From Caryophanales bacterium (GTDB lineage: Bacteria > Bacillota_I > Bacilli_A > RFN20 > CAG-826): 6,618 nt of DNA. The position numbers were made by a program, and so were the translations under genes. The DNA lies in contig JALEUF010000097.1 of assembly GCA_022781015.1 (NCBI GenBank), positions 1 to 6,618 on the forward strand. Reading direction: 5' to 3'. The notes beneath the pieces are model-generated. The model searched no databases. It was not told the origin of the DNA and was given only the letters and a program-made list of their open reading frames with translations. Positions within the stretch are counted from its first letter, which is position 1; every line of letters starts with the position of its first letter. Shown here piece after piece: positions 1 through 6,344 of this stretch.

Positions 1-967
1 CCCAATCAATATTTTTTATGCTGCTAGGAGAATAGGTGCCTCCCCAACAACTGGAATAAATATTAGCCAAGTCGCGTGGGAGTCTAACCGCTGTCAACTT
101 TGAAGAAGATGAAAATGACCATCCGCCCATCTCGGTAATGGTGTCTGGAAGAGTAACGCTAGTCAATGACGAGCAGTTTTCAAAAGCGCCATGCATATTA
201 TCGTCAGGGTCACCTAATCTAGTGACTTTGCCAACATAGGTAGCAACATGTCCTTCATATTTATAATAATTTTCAGGAACGACAGCTTCAGTGATAGCGC
301 CATGACTCTTCATGGCAAAGATAACGCCACTTTCAGCCTGGGCAAGAGTGACGCCAACGCCAACTTCTTGTTCCATTAAGCCTTTGACATTAGCAAGGGC
401 TTCGGCACTTTTAACGATTGCACCGTTATCGACGGCAAAGGTAACGCTTAATTTATCTAGCCAATGGGCTTCTGGGATATTCTTTAAAGTGAATACGACA
501 AAGTAATTCTTAGTTGTATCGGTTTCTGCTGGTAAAGCATCATCCCAAGTAACGGATTCAGCATCTTTGATTGAAGAATAGACATATCCAAATTCGATAG
601 TCTTTTCTTTCATTACGGAAGCACCGGTTGAATCTTCGACTTTTCTAGTAACAGAAGCGCTATTTAATCCTTTATATCCATTCAAAACGGCATAGACACG
701 GATTGATTTAGCGCCACTTTCTTCATCAATTAATCTATATCCAAGAGTATTGACGAAAGTTGGGGCAGCTACAGTTGGATCAGTAGTTGCATCACCTTCG
801 GCACCAAGTCTAACCCTTGCTCCGATTTCATCGCTAGGAAGAGTAGCATCTTCCATAACGCCAGGAGCACTAGCTTTTTGATGTAACAATGCACCAACGC
901 CAGAACCGATAACTCCAACTCCAAGGGCAAAGGAGGTAGAGACTATTAATAATGTTTTCTTTTTCAT
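1..967 (-). CDS. Secreted BspA-like leucine-rich-repeat protein, 3' end outside window
   Basis: The frame gives 322 codons from ATG at 967 and runs off the window edge, so the C-terminus is missing. Residues 1-34 form a Sec signal peptide: MKKK, a long hydrophobic core, and a likely signal peptidase I site after ALLHQKASA (residue 34). There is no lipobox Cys, so the protein is secreted or held on the surface by its missing end. Residues about 65-250 are a beta-rich region I do not recognise. From residue 260 the pattern AFENCSSLTSVTLPDTI, then SFSSSSKLTAVRLPRDL, is typical of LRR_5 (BspA-type) repeats. These mediate surface binding and adhesion in many gut and oral bacteria; the ligand here is unknown. 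The gene starts 5 nt after the stop of the 361-aa lipoprotein gene. Its AAGGAG site (978-983) lies inside that gene's last codons with a 10-nt spacing, so coupled translation from a shared mRNA is likely. I saw no separate promoter. Confidence 0.85.
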   Translation of the reverse strand, partial: MKKKTLLIVSTSFALGVGVIGSGVGALLHQKASAPGVMEDATLPSDEIGARVRLGAEGDATTDPTVAAPTFVNTLGYRLIDEESGAKSIRVYAVLNGYKGLNSASVTRKVEDSTGASVMKEKTIEFGYVYSSIKDAESVTWDDALPAETDTTKNYFVVFTLKNIPEAHWLDKLSVTFAVDNGAIVKSAEALANVKGLMEQEVGVGVTLAQAESGVIFAMKSHGAITEAVVPENYYKYEGHVATYVGKVTRLGDPDDNMHGAFENCSSLTSVTLPDTITEMGGWSFSSSSKLTAVRLPRDLANIYSSCWGGTYSPSSIKNIDW

Positions 968-972
968 AATAA

Positions 973-2058
973 TTATTCTCCTTCTCCAGTAGCTGGGGCA
1001 TCAGGGGTAGGTGTAACTGGATCTGGTTCGAATGGTTCTTCAACCCCGCCAGTTCCTTCTCCACCATCACTAACATGTTCACCCGTAACAGTAATAGAGA
1101 AATCTTCGATAGTAGTAATACCTAATTCCATTCTAGCGGTTTCTTGATCTTCATCATCTAAAGCAAGAATGGCAATATCCTTAAACGTAAGTGTTTCGGC
1201 ATCGAAAATAACAGTGAATGAATTGAATCCAAGCTTATCGAGAGAGAAAAAATACACTAATGATTCAATAGCAGATTCTTCATATGTTTCACTATAATGA
1301 GGATCAAATTCATAAGTATTGTTTTCTTCATTCAAACAGAAGAATTCTAGTTCATCAACACGGACAGCAGCACTTAAACTAAATAACTTGGCAACGTCTT
1401 CTTTTGTAGTTGTTGGAGAGATCTTATTAGCAACATAATTGAATGTAGCCTTGGTTAAATCTCCTTGGAATTGATAGACTTCACCTTCTTCAATTAGATA
1501 ACCAACGCTCTTGTTTTCGGTAGCAGAAGTTAACAAGACACCTTTGCCTTCAACAAATTCTACAGTTCCAACAGTTTGTTTTGCATCAGTTTCCCCTTCT
1601 AGAGCAACTGTAGCTCTCCAAGAAGAAGGAACATTGATTTTGGCTTCATCTAGAGTTGGTGCAGCAACAGTAACAGTAGTAGTCGCGCTAGCCCCTTCAT
1701 AACTAGCCTTTACTTCAACTGCCTCTGCATAAGCACCTGCTTTGAATAAGCCAGTTGCACTAACTTCGGATTCGGTACCTGTTGTAACCATTTCCCAAGT
1801 AGCAGTAACTGTTTCCCCTTTGACTTTGGCGACTAACTGAACACTCTTTCCAGGTAAAAGAGGTGCGACCTCATCAATGGTAACAACTATTTCCTCGGTT
1901 GTTTGGGTAGTTGTTTCAGTCGTAGTAACTTTAGTATCTGTATTTGTTACTTCACTTGTCCCGGTATCTTCTGTAGTAGAACTACTTCTCGAGTTTCCAC
2001 AACCCATTAGGAGCAAGGAAGAAGCCAAGCATAATACCAATTTATAATTATTTTTCAT
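973..2058 (-). CDS. Lipoprotein with Ig-like domain and uncharacterised C-terminal domain
   Basis: A 361-aa protein. I chose ATG 2058 because AAAGGAG sits 5 nt upstream; the in-frame ATG at 2085 lies next to the putative -10 box and would add nine residues before the signal peptide. Residues 1-20 are a lipoprotein signal with lipobox LMGC (Cys20), so the mature protein should be lipid-anchored outside the membrane. Residues 21-55 are a Ser/Thr/Glu linker. Residues about 57-133 look like a bacterial Ig-like (Big-type) domain, with LLPGKSVQLVAKV, SATGLFKAG and a closing TTTVTV strand. Residues about 134-328 form a domain I cannot name, shared with the 307-aa lipoprotein (VEFVEGKG, KATFNY, IEDFSITV). 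Residues 329-361 are a Gly/Glu/Pro-rich tail absent from that paralog. No catalytic motif is visible, so a surface or binding role is only inferred. The last codons (GEGE) also contain the ribosome binding site of the LRR gene. Confidence 0.87.
   Translation of the reverse strand: MKNNYKLVLCLASSLLLMGCGNSRSSSTTEDTGTSEVTNTDTKVTTTETTTQTTEEIVVTIDEVAPLLPGKSVQLVAKVKGETVTATWEMVTTGTESEVSATGLFKAGAYAEAVEVKASYEGASATTTVTVAAPTLDEAKINVPSSWRATVALEGETDAKQTVGTVEFVEGKGVLLTSATENKSVGYLIEEGEVYQFQGDLTKATFNYVANKISPTTTKEDVAKLFSLSAAVRVDELEFFCLNEENNTYEFDPHYSETYEESAIESLVYFFSLDKLGFNSFTVIFDAETLTFKDIAILALDDEDQETARMELGITTIEDFSITVTGEHVSDGGEGTGGVEEPFEPDPVTPTPDAPATGEGE
978..983 (-). promoter_or_regulatory. Ribosome binding site of the LRR gene, inside the upstream gene
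   Basis: Reading the minus strand, AAGGAG lies 10 nt before ATG 967 and falls within the final Gly-Glu codons of the 361-aa lipoprotein gene. Ribosomes finishing that gene would pass directly over the site, which supports coupled translation. Confidence 0.65.
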
Positions 2059-2085
2059 GTAAGCTCCTTTCGCTTTGATTTCCAT

Positions 2086-2113
2086 AAGTTAAATTTGGTA
2101 TAAAAGTAGTCAA
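2086..2113 (-). promoter_or_regulatory. Candidate promoter of the 361-aa lipoprotein-LRR operon
   Basis: On the minus strand TTGACT (2113-2108) is followed after 16 nt by TAACTT (2091-2086). The -35 is near consensus. The -10 keeps the three most conserved positions (T1, A2, T6) but is otherwise weak. The predicted transcript would start near 2079, just before the AAAGGAG site. The same arrangement, with an identical TAACTTAT, lies upstream of the paralogous 307-aa lipoprotein, which raises confidence. Confidence 0.45.
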
Positions 2114-2149
2114 CAACGAATATTTATAATATTTTTATCAAAATTAATA

Positions 2150-2176
2150 AAAAATCCCCATTTCAAGGGACTTTTT
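2150..2176 (-). terminator. Candidate intrinsic terminator after the 307-aa lipoprotein gene
   Basis: On the minus strand the arms AAAAA-(G)-TCCC and GGGATTTTT pair around an 8-nt loop (TTGAAATG), with one bulged G. The T-rich arm runs on into TTATTAATTTT. It lies about 90 nt past the stop at 2263 and ahead of the next gene's promoter, where a terminator would be expected. The G+C core is only 3-4 pairs, so strength is uncertain. The hairpin could also act weakly on the plus strand. Confidence 0.5.
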
Positions 2177-2262
2177 AAGTAAATTTACCTTTATAACTGT
2201 TTTTAAGTTATTTTAAGGTTAATATAGGAAAATAATTGAAATCGATAATTAATAAGGGATTT

Positions 2263-3186
2263 TTAAGCAGTTTGGGAAGAATGGACACCTACTATCGGTT
2301 CGACTGATAATTTTTCAATTGGAGTCAAATTAAGATTGTATAGTTTCCCTTCTTTTACTCCATATAGATTAGTAAAAGTAAAATCAGCTGGATTAATGCC
2401 TATAACAGCAGCATTAACTTCCATCTGCAATAAACCCATATAGAAGAATAATCCATATTCAGCGACTGTATTGCTAGCAGCTTCTTTATTCATCTGGAAT
2501 ATGAATTCATTGCTAGATTTTAAATAAGTAAGATATTCGTAACGGGATGAATTAATCGCTCCCTTTAGATCAAATGTTGCATTTATCGCCTCAGGAGTAG
2601 CTTCTTTATCTTTATCAGTCTCATATGTAAATGTAGCCTTATTATCTTCTACTAAATAGTTATAACAAACCCCATCTTCAATATAGACTCCCCCATCGCC
2701 AAGGCTAATAAACATCCCCTTGTCTTTAACAAATTCAACCGATACTTCTTTTACTGCTAGGCTATCTGCTAAAGAGCCTTCTAATTTAAGACTAGTTTTA
2801 TAAGAAACAGGAATATCAAGCACTTCATCATCTAAAATAGGAGTATCTACAACTATTTCTATGTTAGATACTTCGGATTCAAAGCTAGCCCTTATTTGAT
2901 ATGTACCAGGAGTAGTTCCTGCATAAAATAGGCCATCACTAGTTAAAGTAGATGTCTTACTAGGATTAATTAATTCAAAAGATGCATCGACTTTCTTATT
3001 TCCTTTCTTTGCTTCTAGTTGGATTTGTTCCCCTGGGTAAATAGATGAAACGGGAGTTATAGCTAATTCTTCATTGATAGATGACGGGGTAGTTTCAATT
3101 GAAGAAGAATCGCTGCTATTATTCGCACAGGAAAACAAAGAAATAGATAGAAGAGTTATTATTAAGGGTTTAATTAATCTAGGCAT
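2263..3186 (-). CDS. Lipoprotein with Ig-like domain, paralog of the 361-aa lipoprotein
   Basis: A 307-aa protein. ATG 3186 is preceded by AAGGAG with a 5-nt spacing. Residues 1-20 are a lipoprotein signal with lipobox LFSC (Cys20), followed by a Ser/Thr/Asn linker to about residue 39. Residues about 41-114 form an Ig-like domain (YPGEQIQLEAK, TSDGLFYAG, NIEIVVD). Residues about 117-297 correspond in order to the unnamed domain of the 361-aa lipoprotein: LKLEGS against VALEGE, VEFVKDKG against VEFVEGKG, NKATFTY against TKATFNY, FTFTNL against LTFKDI, and IEKLSV against IEDFSI. The two genes are therefore duplicates that have diverged, and this copy lacks the Pro/Glu tail. A promoter-like site lies at 3208-3235 and a candidate terminator about 90 nt past the stop, so it is probably transcribed alone. 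The protein should be anchored on the outer face of the membrane. Its function is unknown. Confidence 0.86.
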   Translation of the reverse strand: MPRLIKPLIITLLSISLFSCANNSSDSSSIETTPSSINEELAITPVSSIYPGEQIQLEAKKGNKKVDASFELINPSKTSTLTSDGLFYAGTTPGTYQIRASFESEVSNIEIVVDTPILDDEVLDIPVSYKTSLKLEGSLADSLAVKEVSVEFVKDKGMFISLGDGGVYIEDGVCYNYLVEDNKATFTYETDKDKEATPEAINATFDLKGAINSSRYEYLTYLKSSNEFIFQMNKEAASNTVAEYGLFFYMGLLQMEVNAAVIGINPADFTFTNLYGVKEGKLYNLNLTPIEKLSVEPIVGVHSSQTA

Positions 3187-3207
3187 AAAATCTCCTTACG
3201 AAGAGAT

Positions 3208-3235
3208 AAGTTACAACAAAGAAATATGCTGTCAA
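3208..3235 (-). promoter_or_regulatory. Candidate promoter of the 307-aa lipoprotein gene
   Basis: On the minus strand the perfect -35 TTGACA (3235-3230) is followed after 16 nt by TAACTT (3213-3208), 21 nt before ATG 3186. The predicted leader is only about 14 nt, just enough to hold AAGGAG. The element matches the one before the 361-aa lipoprotein in -35, spacing and the TAACTTAT block. Confidence 0.5.
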
Positions 3236-3242
3236 GGAATTG

Positions 3243-3380
3243 ATGGATCGAATAACATTTTATGAAATGATATCAAAAGCAATATATCTTCAAACTATTT
3301 TATTCGATAACAAGGCGTTTTTTAACAAAAAAACAAATGTGAAAATGCACGAAGTCGAAAGTAATTTCATGGAAAAATGA
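3243..3380 (+). CDS. Possible small ORF, 45 aa, doubtful
   Basis: ATG 3243 opens a 45-codon frame (MDRITFYEMISKAIYL ... ESNFMEK) ending in TGA at 3378-3380. AAGGA (3234-3238) lies 4 nt upstream, and a palindrome with a T run follows at 3422-3440, so a short transcript is conceivable. Against it, the ribosome site overlaps the -35 box of the oppositely transcribed 307-aa lipoprotein gene, the 3' third is made of the direct-repeat DNA, and it would be the only frame here ending in TGA. I recognise no protein family. Chance is the simpler explanation. Confidence 0.18.
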   Translation: MDRITFYEMISKAIYLQTILFDNKAFFNKKTNVKMHEVESNFMEK

Positions 3381-3397
3381 CATAAAGTCGAAAGTAA
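3338..3397 (+). repeat. Direct repeat pair resembling insertion-sequence end repeats
   Basis: The 13-nt sequence AAGTCGAAAGTAA occurs exactly at 3352-3364 and 3385-3397, a 33-nt period. Each copy is preceded by a related stretch: TGTGAAAATGCAC at 3338 and TGGAAAAATGACA at 3370. The unit is thus an imperfect repeat of about 27 nt starting with TG. Tandem transposase-binding repeats with a TG terminus are known at IS21-family ends. That link is an inference, because no transposase gene and no second end are present in the window. Confidence 0.5.
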
Positions 3398-3421
3398 ATG
3401 GACTCTTTGCCTTACATTTTT

Positions 3422-3440
3422 CCTCAGTACTGAGGTTTTT
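3422..3440 (+). terminator. Palindrome with T run, possible terminator or operator
   Basis: CCTCAGTACTGAGG (3422-3435) is a perfect 14-nt palindrome. It can fold as a 5-bp hairpin with a GTAC loop, and TTTTT follows directly. An outer pair of arms, CCTTA (3410-3414) and TAAGG (3443-3447), makes a larger imperfect palindrome. The stem is short for a terminator, and no clear plus-strand gene precedes it. A protein-binding site about 70 nt upstream of the next promoter, or part of a mobile-element remnant, is equally possible. Confidence 0.35.
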
Positions 3441-3507
3441 GTTAAGGGAGAAGGCATCGTTTCAGCTAAAATTATTCTAAGATTTGAACCAAAACTATAA
3501 AAAAGAG

Positions 3508-3536
3508 TTGACTAGTTTTCTATTTGCTTCTAATAC
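3508..3536 (+). promoter_or_regulatory. SigA-type promoter of the 636-aa lipoprotein operon
   Basis: TTGACT (3508-3513) and TAATAC (3531-3536) are separated by an ideal 17 nt; each box is one mismatch from consensus. Transcription should start near 3543, giving a leader of about 35 nt before ATG 3579. This is the best promoter in the window and should also drive the broken lipoprotein gene downstream. Confidence 0.75.
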
Positions 3537-3578
3537 TCTAGATATTAAATATTTTATTTAACTAACCAGGTAACAATT

Positions 3579-5489
3579 ATGAAAAAAGAATTAAGAGCCA
3601 CATTACTTGTATTATCATCCATTGCCTTAATTGGATGTAAGCCCACTTCTAGTGAGTCTTCAACTGAAGAAGATAGCAATACCAGCAAGGAAACCACTAC
3701 AACTGAAACAGTAAATGAATCAAGTTCAACTGTAGAAGAAAAGACAATTAGCTTTAATGATGCGATTAAGCAATTAACAGGTTTATATAGAAGTAACGAA
3801 GGTGACTTTGCTTCAAAAGAAATTGCAATTGAAACTAGCAATAGAGATAACAAGACCATTACCAAAAAGACCACCACTAGGGAAATCTATAATGATTTAA
3901 GTGGATATGGGCAGACAAATATATACAAAACTGATTTAGTAAATAATAAGGAAGAATATCTTTTTGATACGATTAATCAAAGAGTTGCCTATAAAAGCGA
4001 TAAAATTAGGGAAGATAACAATAATGTCGGTCTTTATGATCTTCAATATGTAGCAGAAATATCCTCTAATTTCCCTTTAAGAGATTCTTCTACTTCAAGG
4101 AAATTTGTCGTTGCCAATAAAGATATTGCTACTTCAAATAACCTAGCAGAAGGAAGTTATGTTCTAGAAGCAGACAAAGGATTATCCTCAACTTTAGATT
4201 GTTCTTATAAAACTGCGACTTATATTGCGAATAACTTAATGAACAATTATGCAGCTCAAACTGGAGTTGAAACTTTTGTAGTCACCTCTACTGAAGAAGG
4301 AAATAAATATTCCACCTCATTAAGTTATGAGACTACTGACGATGGAATGACTACCAAAATAGAAGAATCGTGTGTATTTGTAATTAATCATTCAAGGTTA
4401 ACATCTCTTAAATATGAAACTATAACTAGCGATTACCGTAGCGAGGAAGATAGAAGCGTCAAGAAAGATTCTTTTGAAGCCGTTATTGAATATAACAATA
4501 GGCTTAGCCCAACTGAAGATGCTTTTGATCCTGGCTTATATTTCCTAAGCGAGATTAAAGAAGCAAAGTTTGTTGATACATTTGGAAATGATGTTGATGC
4601 GACTAGATTAGATAAAGATAAGAACCAATATCTACGTGCCTATCCAGTTACCTATATTCCATCTACTGCAGTCGATTTTGATTTAAAGACCTTGGTCCCA
4701 ACTGAAACTAGCGATAAAACAATTGCTTCAATTGATGAGAAAACCGGAATTATTGAACCTAAGAAAGAAGGTACGGTTAAAATTACTTTCACTTATTTTG
4801 GAAAGGGAGAAGATGGTGTTTGGGACAATAAGACCATTGATTTAGATTTGACCATAAAACCATCAAAGCCAACTTCAATCTATGTCGATCAATTTGCCAT
4901 TCCAAATAACATTGTTCCACTAGGAGATACCCTTTCTTTCGAGGCTAAACTATTCCCATCTGGAGTTGATCAAGATATAGAAGTAAGTTCTGCTAACCCA
5001 GAAATAATATCCGCTACTTTTGATGTAGCCACTTCAAAAGTAAATGTAACTGGAGTCGCTGAAGGCAAGACTTCTATAACCGTTAAGTCAATTTCACATC
5101 CTGAAATAAGTAAGACTCTTAATCTAGAATGCCAAGTAAAGATTGATTTAGAATGGTTTAATGCAAATGTAGTTGGACATACTTTTAGATGTGATAAGGC
5201 CGGATATGAAGGCAGAACCTTAACATTTAATGAAAATGGAGCCGGGGTTTGCGTAGATATTTATGGTTCCACGACTGATACATATACATTTAAATATGCC
5301 TATATCAAAGATGCCCAATTATCTCTAACCAATTGGAATAGCAATGCCTGTGGATATTCTACCGATTCAAACGATTATGAAAACGAGACCCCTGAAAATG
5401 CGTCTATATTTGTTTCTAATGGCAAGCCTACTTTGAAACTATATAGGCCAACAGGTTATAACTATCATACTTTCACGAGGATTGATTAA
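3579..5489 (+). CDS. Large lipoprotein with Big_2-like domains
   Basis: A 636-aa protein starting MKKELRATLL, with lipobox LIGC (Cys20), so it should be anchored outside the cell. Residues 21-55 are a Ser/Thr/Glu linker. Residues about 56-325 are a beta-rich region I do not recognise. Two Big_2-like Ig-fold segments follow, at about 355-427 (ASIDEKTGIIEPKKEGTVKI) and 431-518 (SANPEIISA, VTGVAEGKTSITVKS). The pattern 'state, Xaa-Gly, G-T/S-x-x-I-T/K' is the hallmark of that family. Residues about 525-636 form a small terminal beta domain (HTFRCDKAGYEGRTLTFNEN and a tail ending YHTFTRID) that resembles small lipocalin-like barrels in pattern only. A strong promoter lies upstream (3508-3536). 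The Shine-Dalgarno is weak (AGG at 3568-3570, 8 nt before ATG). The stop overlaps the next gene's start (TAATG), implying a two-gene operon. Surface binding or wall-associated display is likely, but the ligand is unknown. Confidence 0.88.
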   Translation: MKKELRATLLVLSSIALIGCKPTSSESSTEEDSNTSKETTTTETVNESSSTVEEKTISFNDAIKQLTGLYRSNEGDFASKEIAIETSNRDNKTITKKTTTREIYNDLSGYGQTNIYKTDLVNNKEEYLFDTINQRVAYKSDKIREDNNNVGLYDLQYVAEISSNFPLRDSSTSRKFVVANKDIATSNNLAEGSYVLEADKGLSSTLDCSYKTATYIANNLMNNYAAQTGVETFVVTSTEEGNKYSTSLSYETTDDGMTTKIEESCVFVINHSRLTSLKYETITSDYRSEEDRSVKKDSFEAVIEYNNRLSPTEDAFDPGLYFLSEIKEAKFVDTFGNDVDATRLDKDKNQYLRAYPVTYIPSTAVDFDLKTLVPTETSDKTIASIDEKTGIIEPKKEGTVKITFTYFGKGEDGVWDNKTIDLDLTIKPSKPTSIYVDQFAIPNNIVPLGDTLSFEAKLFPSGVDQDIEVSSANPEIISATFDVATSKVNVTGVAEGKTSITVKSISHPEISKTLNLECQVKIDLEWFNANVVGHTFRCDKAGYEGRTLTFNENGAGVCVDIYGSTTDTYTFKYAYIKDAQLSLTNWNSNACGYSTDSNDYENETPENASIFVSNGKPTLKLYRPTGYNYHTFTRID

Positions 5490-6340
5490 TGAAGAAAGCA
5501 AGCTTACTTATATTTTCTTTAGGGTTCTTGTTTTCTTGCGGGACTACAACTAGTAGCGTTTCATCTAGCGAATCTAGCAATGTCAAATCAACTACTAGTA
5601 GCGAACAAACCACTGCATCTACATTAACCCAAGAAGAAATAGATAAAGAGAAAATATAAGAATTCATCCTTTATCTAGATGATATAAAAGGGCATACAAA
5701 GCAAGTAAATGCCGTAATGAATAATTACTATAATTTTTCTGCAGGCGATAGCCCTGATATGTCTGGAAGCGACACATTTACCGCCACTAGATATTCTAGG
5801 GAAGGTGCTTCTGATATTACAGTCAGGAAGGGGAGCGTTCTAGTTGGAGAAAGCCCAAGTAAATATGAATGCCAGAGTTTTGTTTCAGGCACTAATGTCT
5901 ATCAATTAGTTAAAAATGAGGATGGAAGCAAAACGAAAAATGTTGCACCCAATATATTAAACAATGCAGAAGATGCACTTAATATTTCCTTTGCATATTC
6001 TCAAAAGGCAAATCTAAAATACATATTAGATAACATGGGGTCAGATTTAATTTCCTATGAATATAATTTTCCTACTTCTTATTCGATGACTGGGACTTTT
6101 TCCTTTTCCTATAGCCTTACTTCTTTTCAAGAAAGCAATGTTAAGTCAAGGCAAATTAGCCATGAAGTAACTATCACTTTAGAAAGAAGTGTCATCTCTA
6201 AAGCCACCCATGCAACTCAAGATGATGTTTATAGCGGAGGTAAAAGAGTCAACTGGCAAAGAGTTGAATCTAGCTATACCTATACCCATGGGGATTATGA
6301 GAAGTTCCAGGGAGAAGTATTTGATATTTCTACATTCTAA
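5489..6340 (+). pseudogene. Lipoprotein gene interrupted by an in-frame TAA stop
   Basis: ATG 5489 overlaps the previous stop and has GAGGA at 5477-5481, 7 nt upstream. The frame encodes a lipoprotein signal (MKKASLLIFSLGFLFSCG, lipobox LFSC, Cys17) and a Ser/Thr linker, then meets TAA at 5657-5659 (codon 57). The same frame then stays open for 226 more codons, to TAA at 6338-6340. Without that stop the product would be 283 aa and continue ...EEIDKEKI-x-EFILYLDDIKGH. A single C-to-T change (CAA Gln to TAA) would explain it. The next ATG (5717) has no Shine-Dalgarno and would lack the signal peptide, so it is unlikely to be a separate gene. The downstream part is beta-rich with no recognised motif. 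Its second half (SFSYSLTSF, VTITLERSVISKATH) may be distantly related to residues 240-310 of the 636-aa lipoprotein. The otherwise intact frame suggests recent inactivation or a base-calling error. Confidence 0.75.
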
Positions 6341-6344
6341 ATAA

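Larger units (their letters stand above)
3187..3578. other. Divergent intergenic region (392 bp)
   Basis: This spacer separates the minus-strand and plus-strand lipoprotein genes. It holds the promoter-like site of the 307-aa lipoprotein gene (3208-3235), a doubtful 45-codon frame (3243-3380), a direct-repeat pair (3338-3397), a palindrome with a T run (3410-3447) and the strong promoter of the 636-aa lipoprotein gene (3508-3536). I see no tRNA, rRNA or recognisable riboswitch. The middle part does not look like ordinary promoter DNA and may be an insertion-sequence remnant. Confidence 0.6.

Noticed and set aside
312..506. Plus-strand 64-aa open frame
   Set aside because: It is antisense to the LRR gene, whose frame is continuous, and it has no ribosome site or recognisable protein character.
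870..1082. Minus-strand 70-aa open frame across the lipoprotein-LRR junction
   Set aside because: It overlaps the end of the 361-aa lipoprotein and the signal peptide of the LRR protein in another frame, and both of those are well supported.
1511..1702. Plus-strand 63-aa open frame
   Set aside because: It lies antisense inside the 361-aa lipoprotein gene and mirrors its codon bias.
2059..2085. Upstream start (ATG 2085) for the 361-aa lipoprotein
   Set aside because: It lies next to the predicted -10 box, before the expected transcript start, while ATG 2058 has a near-perfect ribosome site at 5 nt.
2193..2211. ATAACT / AGTTAT inverted repeat as a second terminator
   Set aside because: It has only six mainly A/T pairs with a short T run; the hairpin at 2150-2176 is the better candidate.
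3074..3265. Plus-strand 63-aa open frame
   Set aside because: It is antisense to the signal-peptide end and promoter region of the 307-aa lipoprotein gene, with no ribosome site.
3554..3877. Minus-strand 107-aa hydrophobic open frame
   Set aside because: Its hydrophobic look comes from the Ser/Thr/Glu linker of the 636-aa lipoprotein read on the opposite strand.
5549..5603. Repeated ACTAGTAGCG (5549-5558 and 5594-5603)
   Set aside because: It encodes part of the low-complexity Ser/Thr linker, where short repeats are expected. It is not a tandem tract that could drive phase variation.
5657..5659. Stop-codon reassignment or programmed readthrough
   Set aside because: TAA is the normal stop of the other complete genes here, and no readthrough context is evident.
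5473..5667. Minus-strand 64-aa open frame
   Set aside because: It is antisense to the signal and Ser/Thr linker of the broken lipoprotein gene, whose start is coupled to the upstream gene.
5717..6340. Independent 207-aa gene starting at ATG 5717
   Set aside because: There is no Shine-Dalgarno and no signal peptide, and the frame is open upstream to 5660 in phase with the lipoprotein start at 5489. A single nonsense change explains it better.
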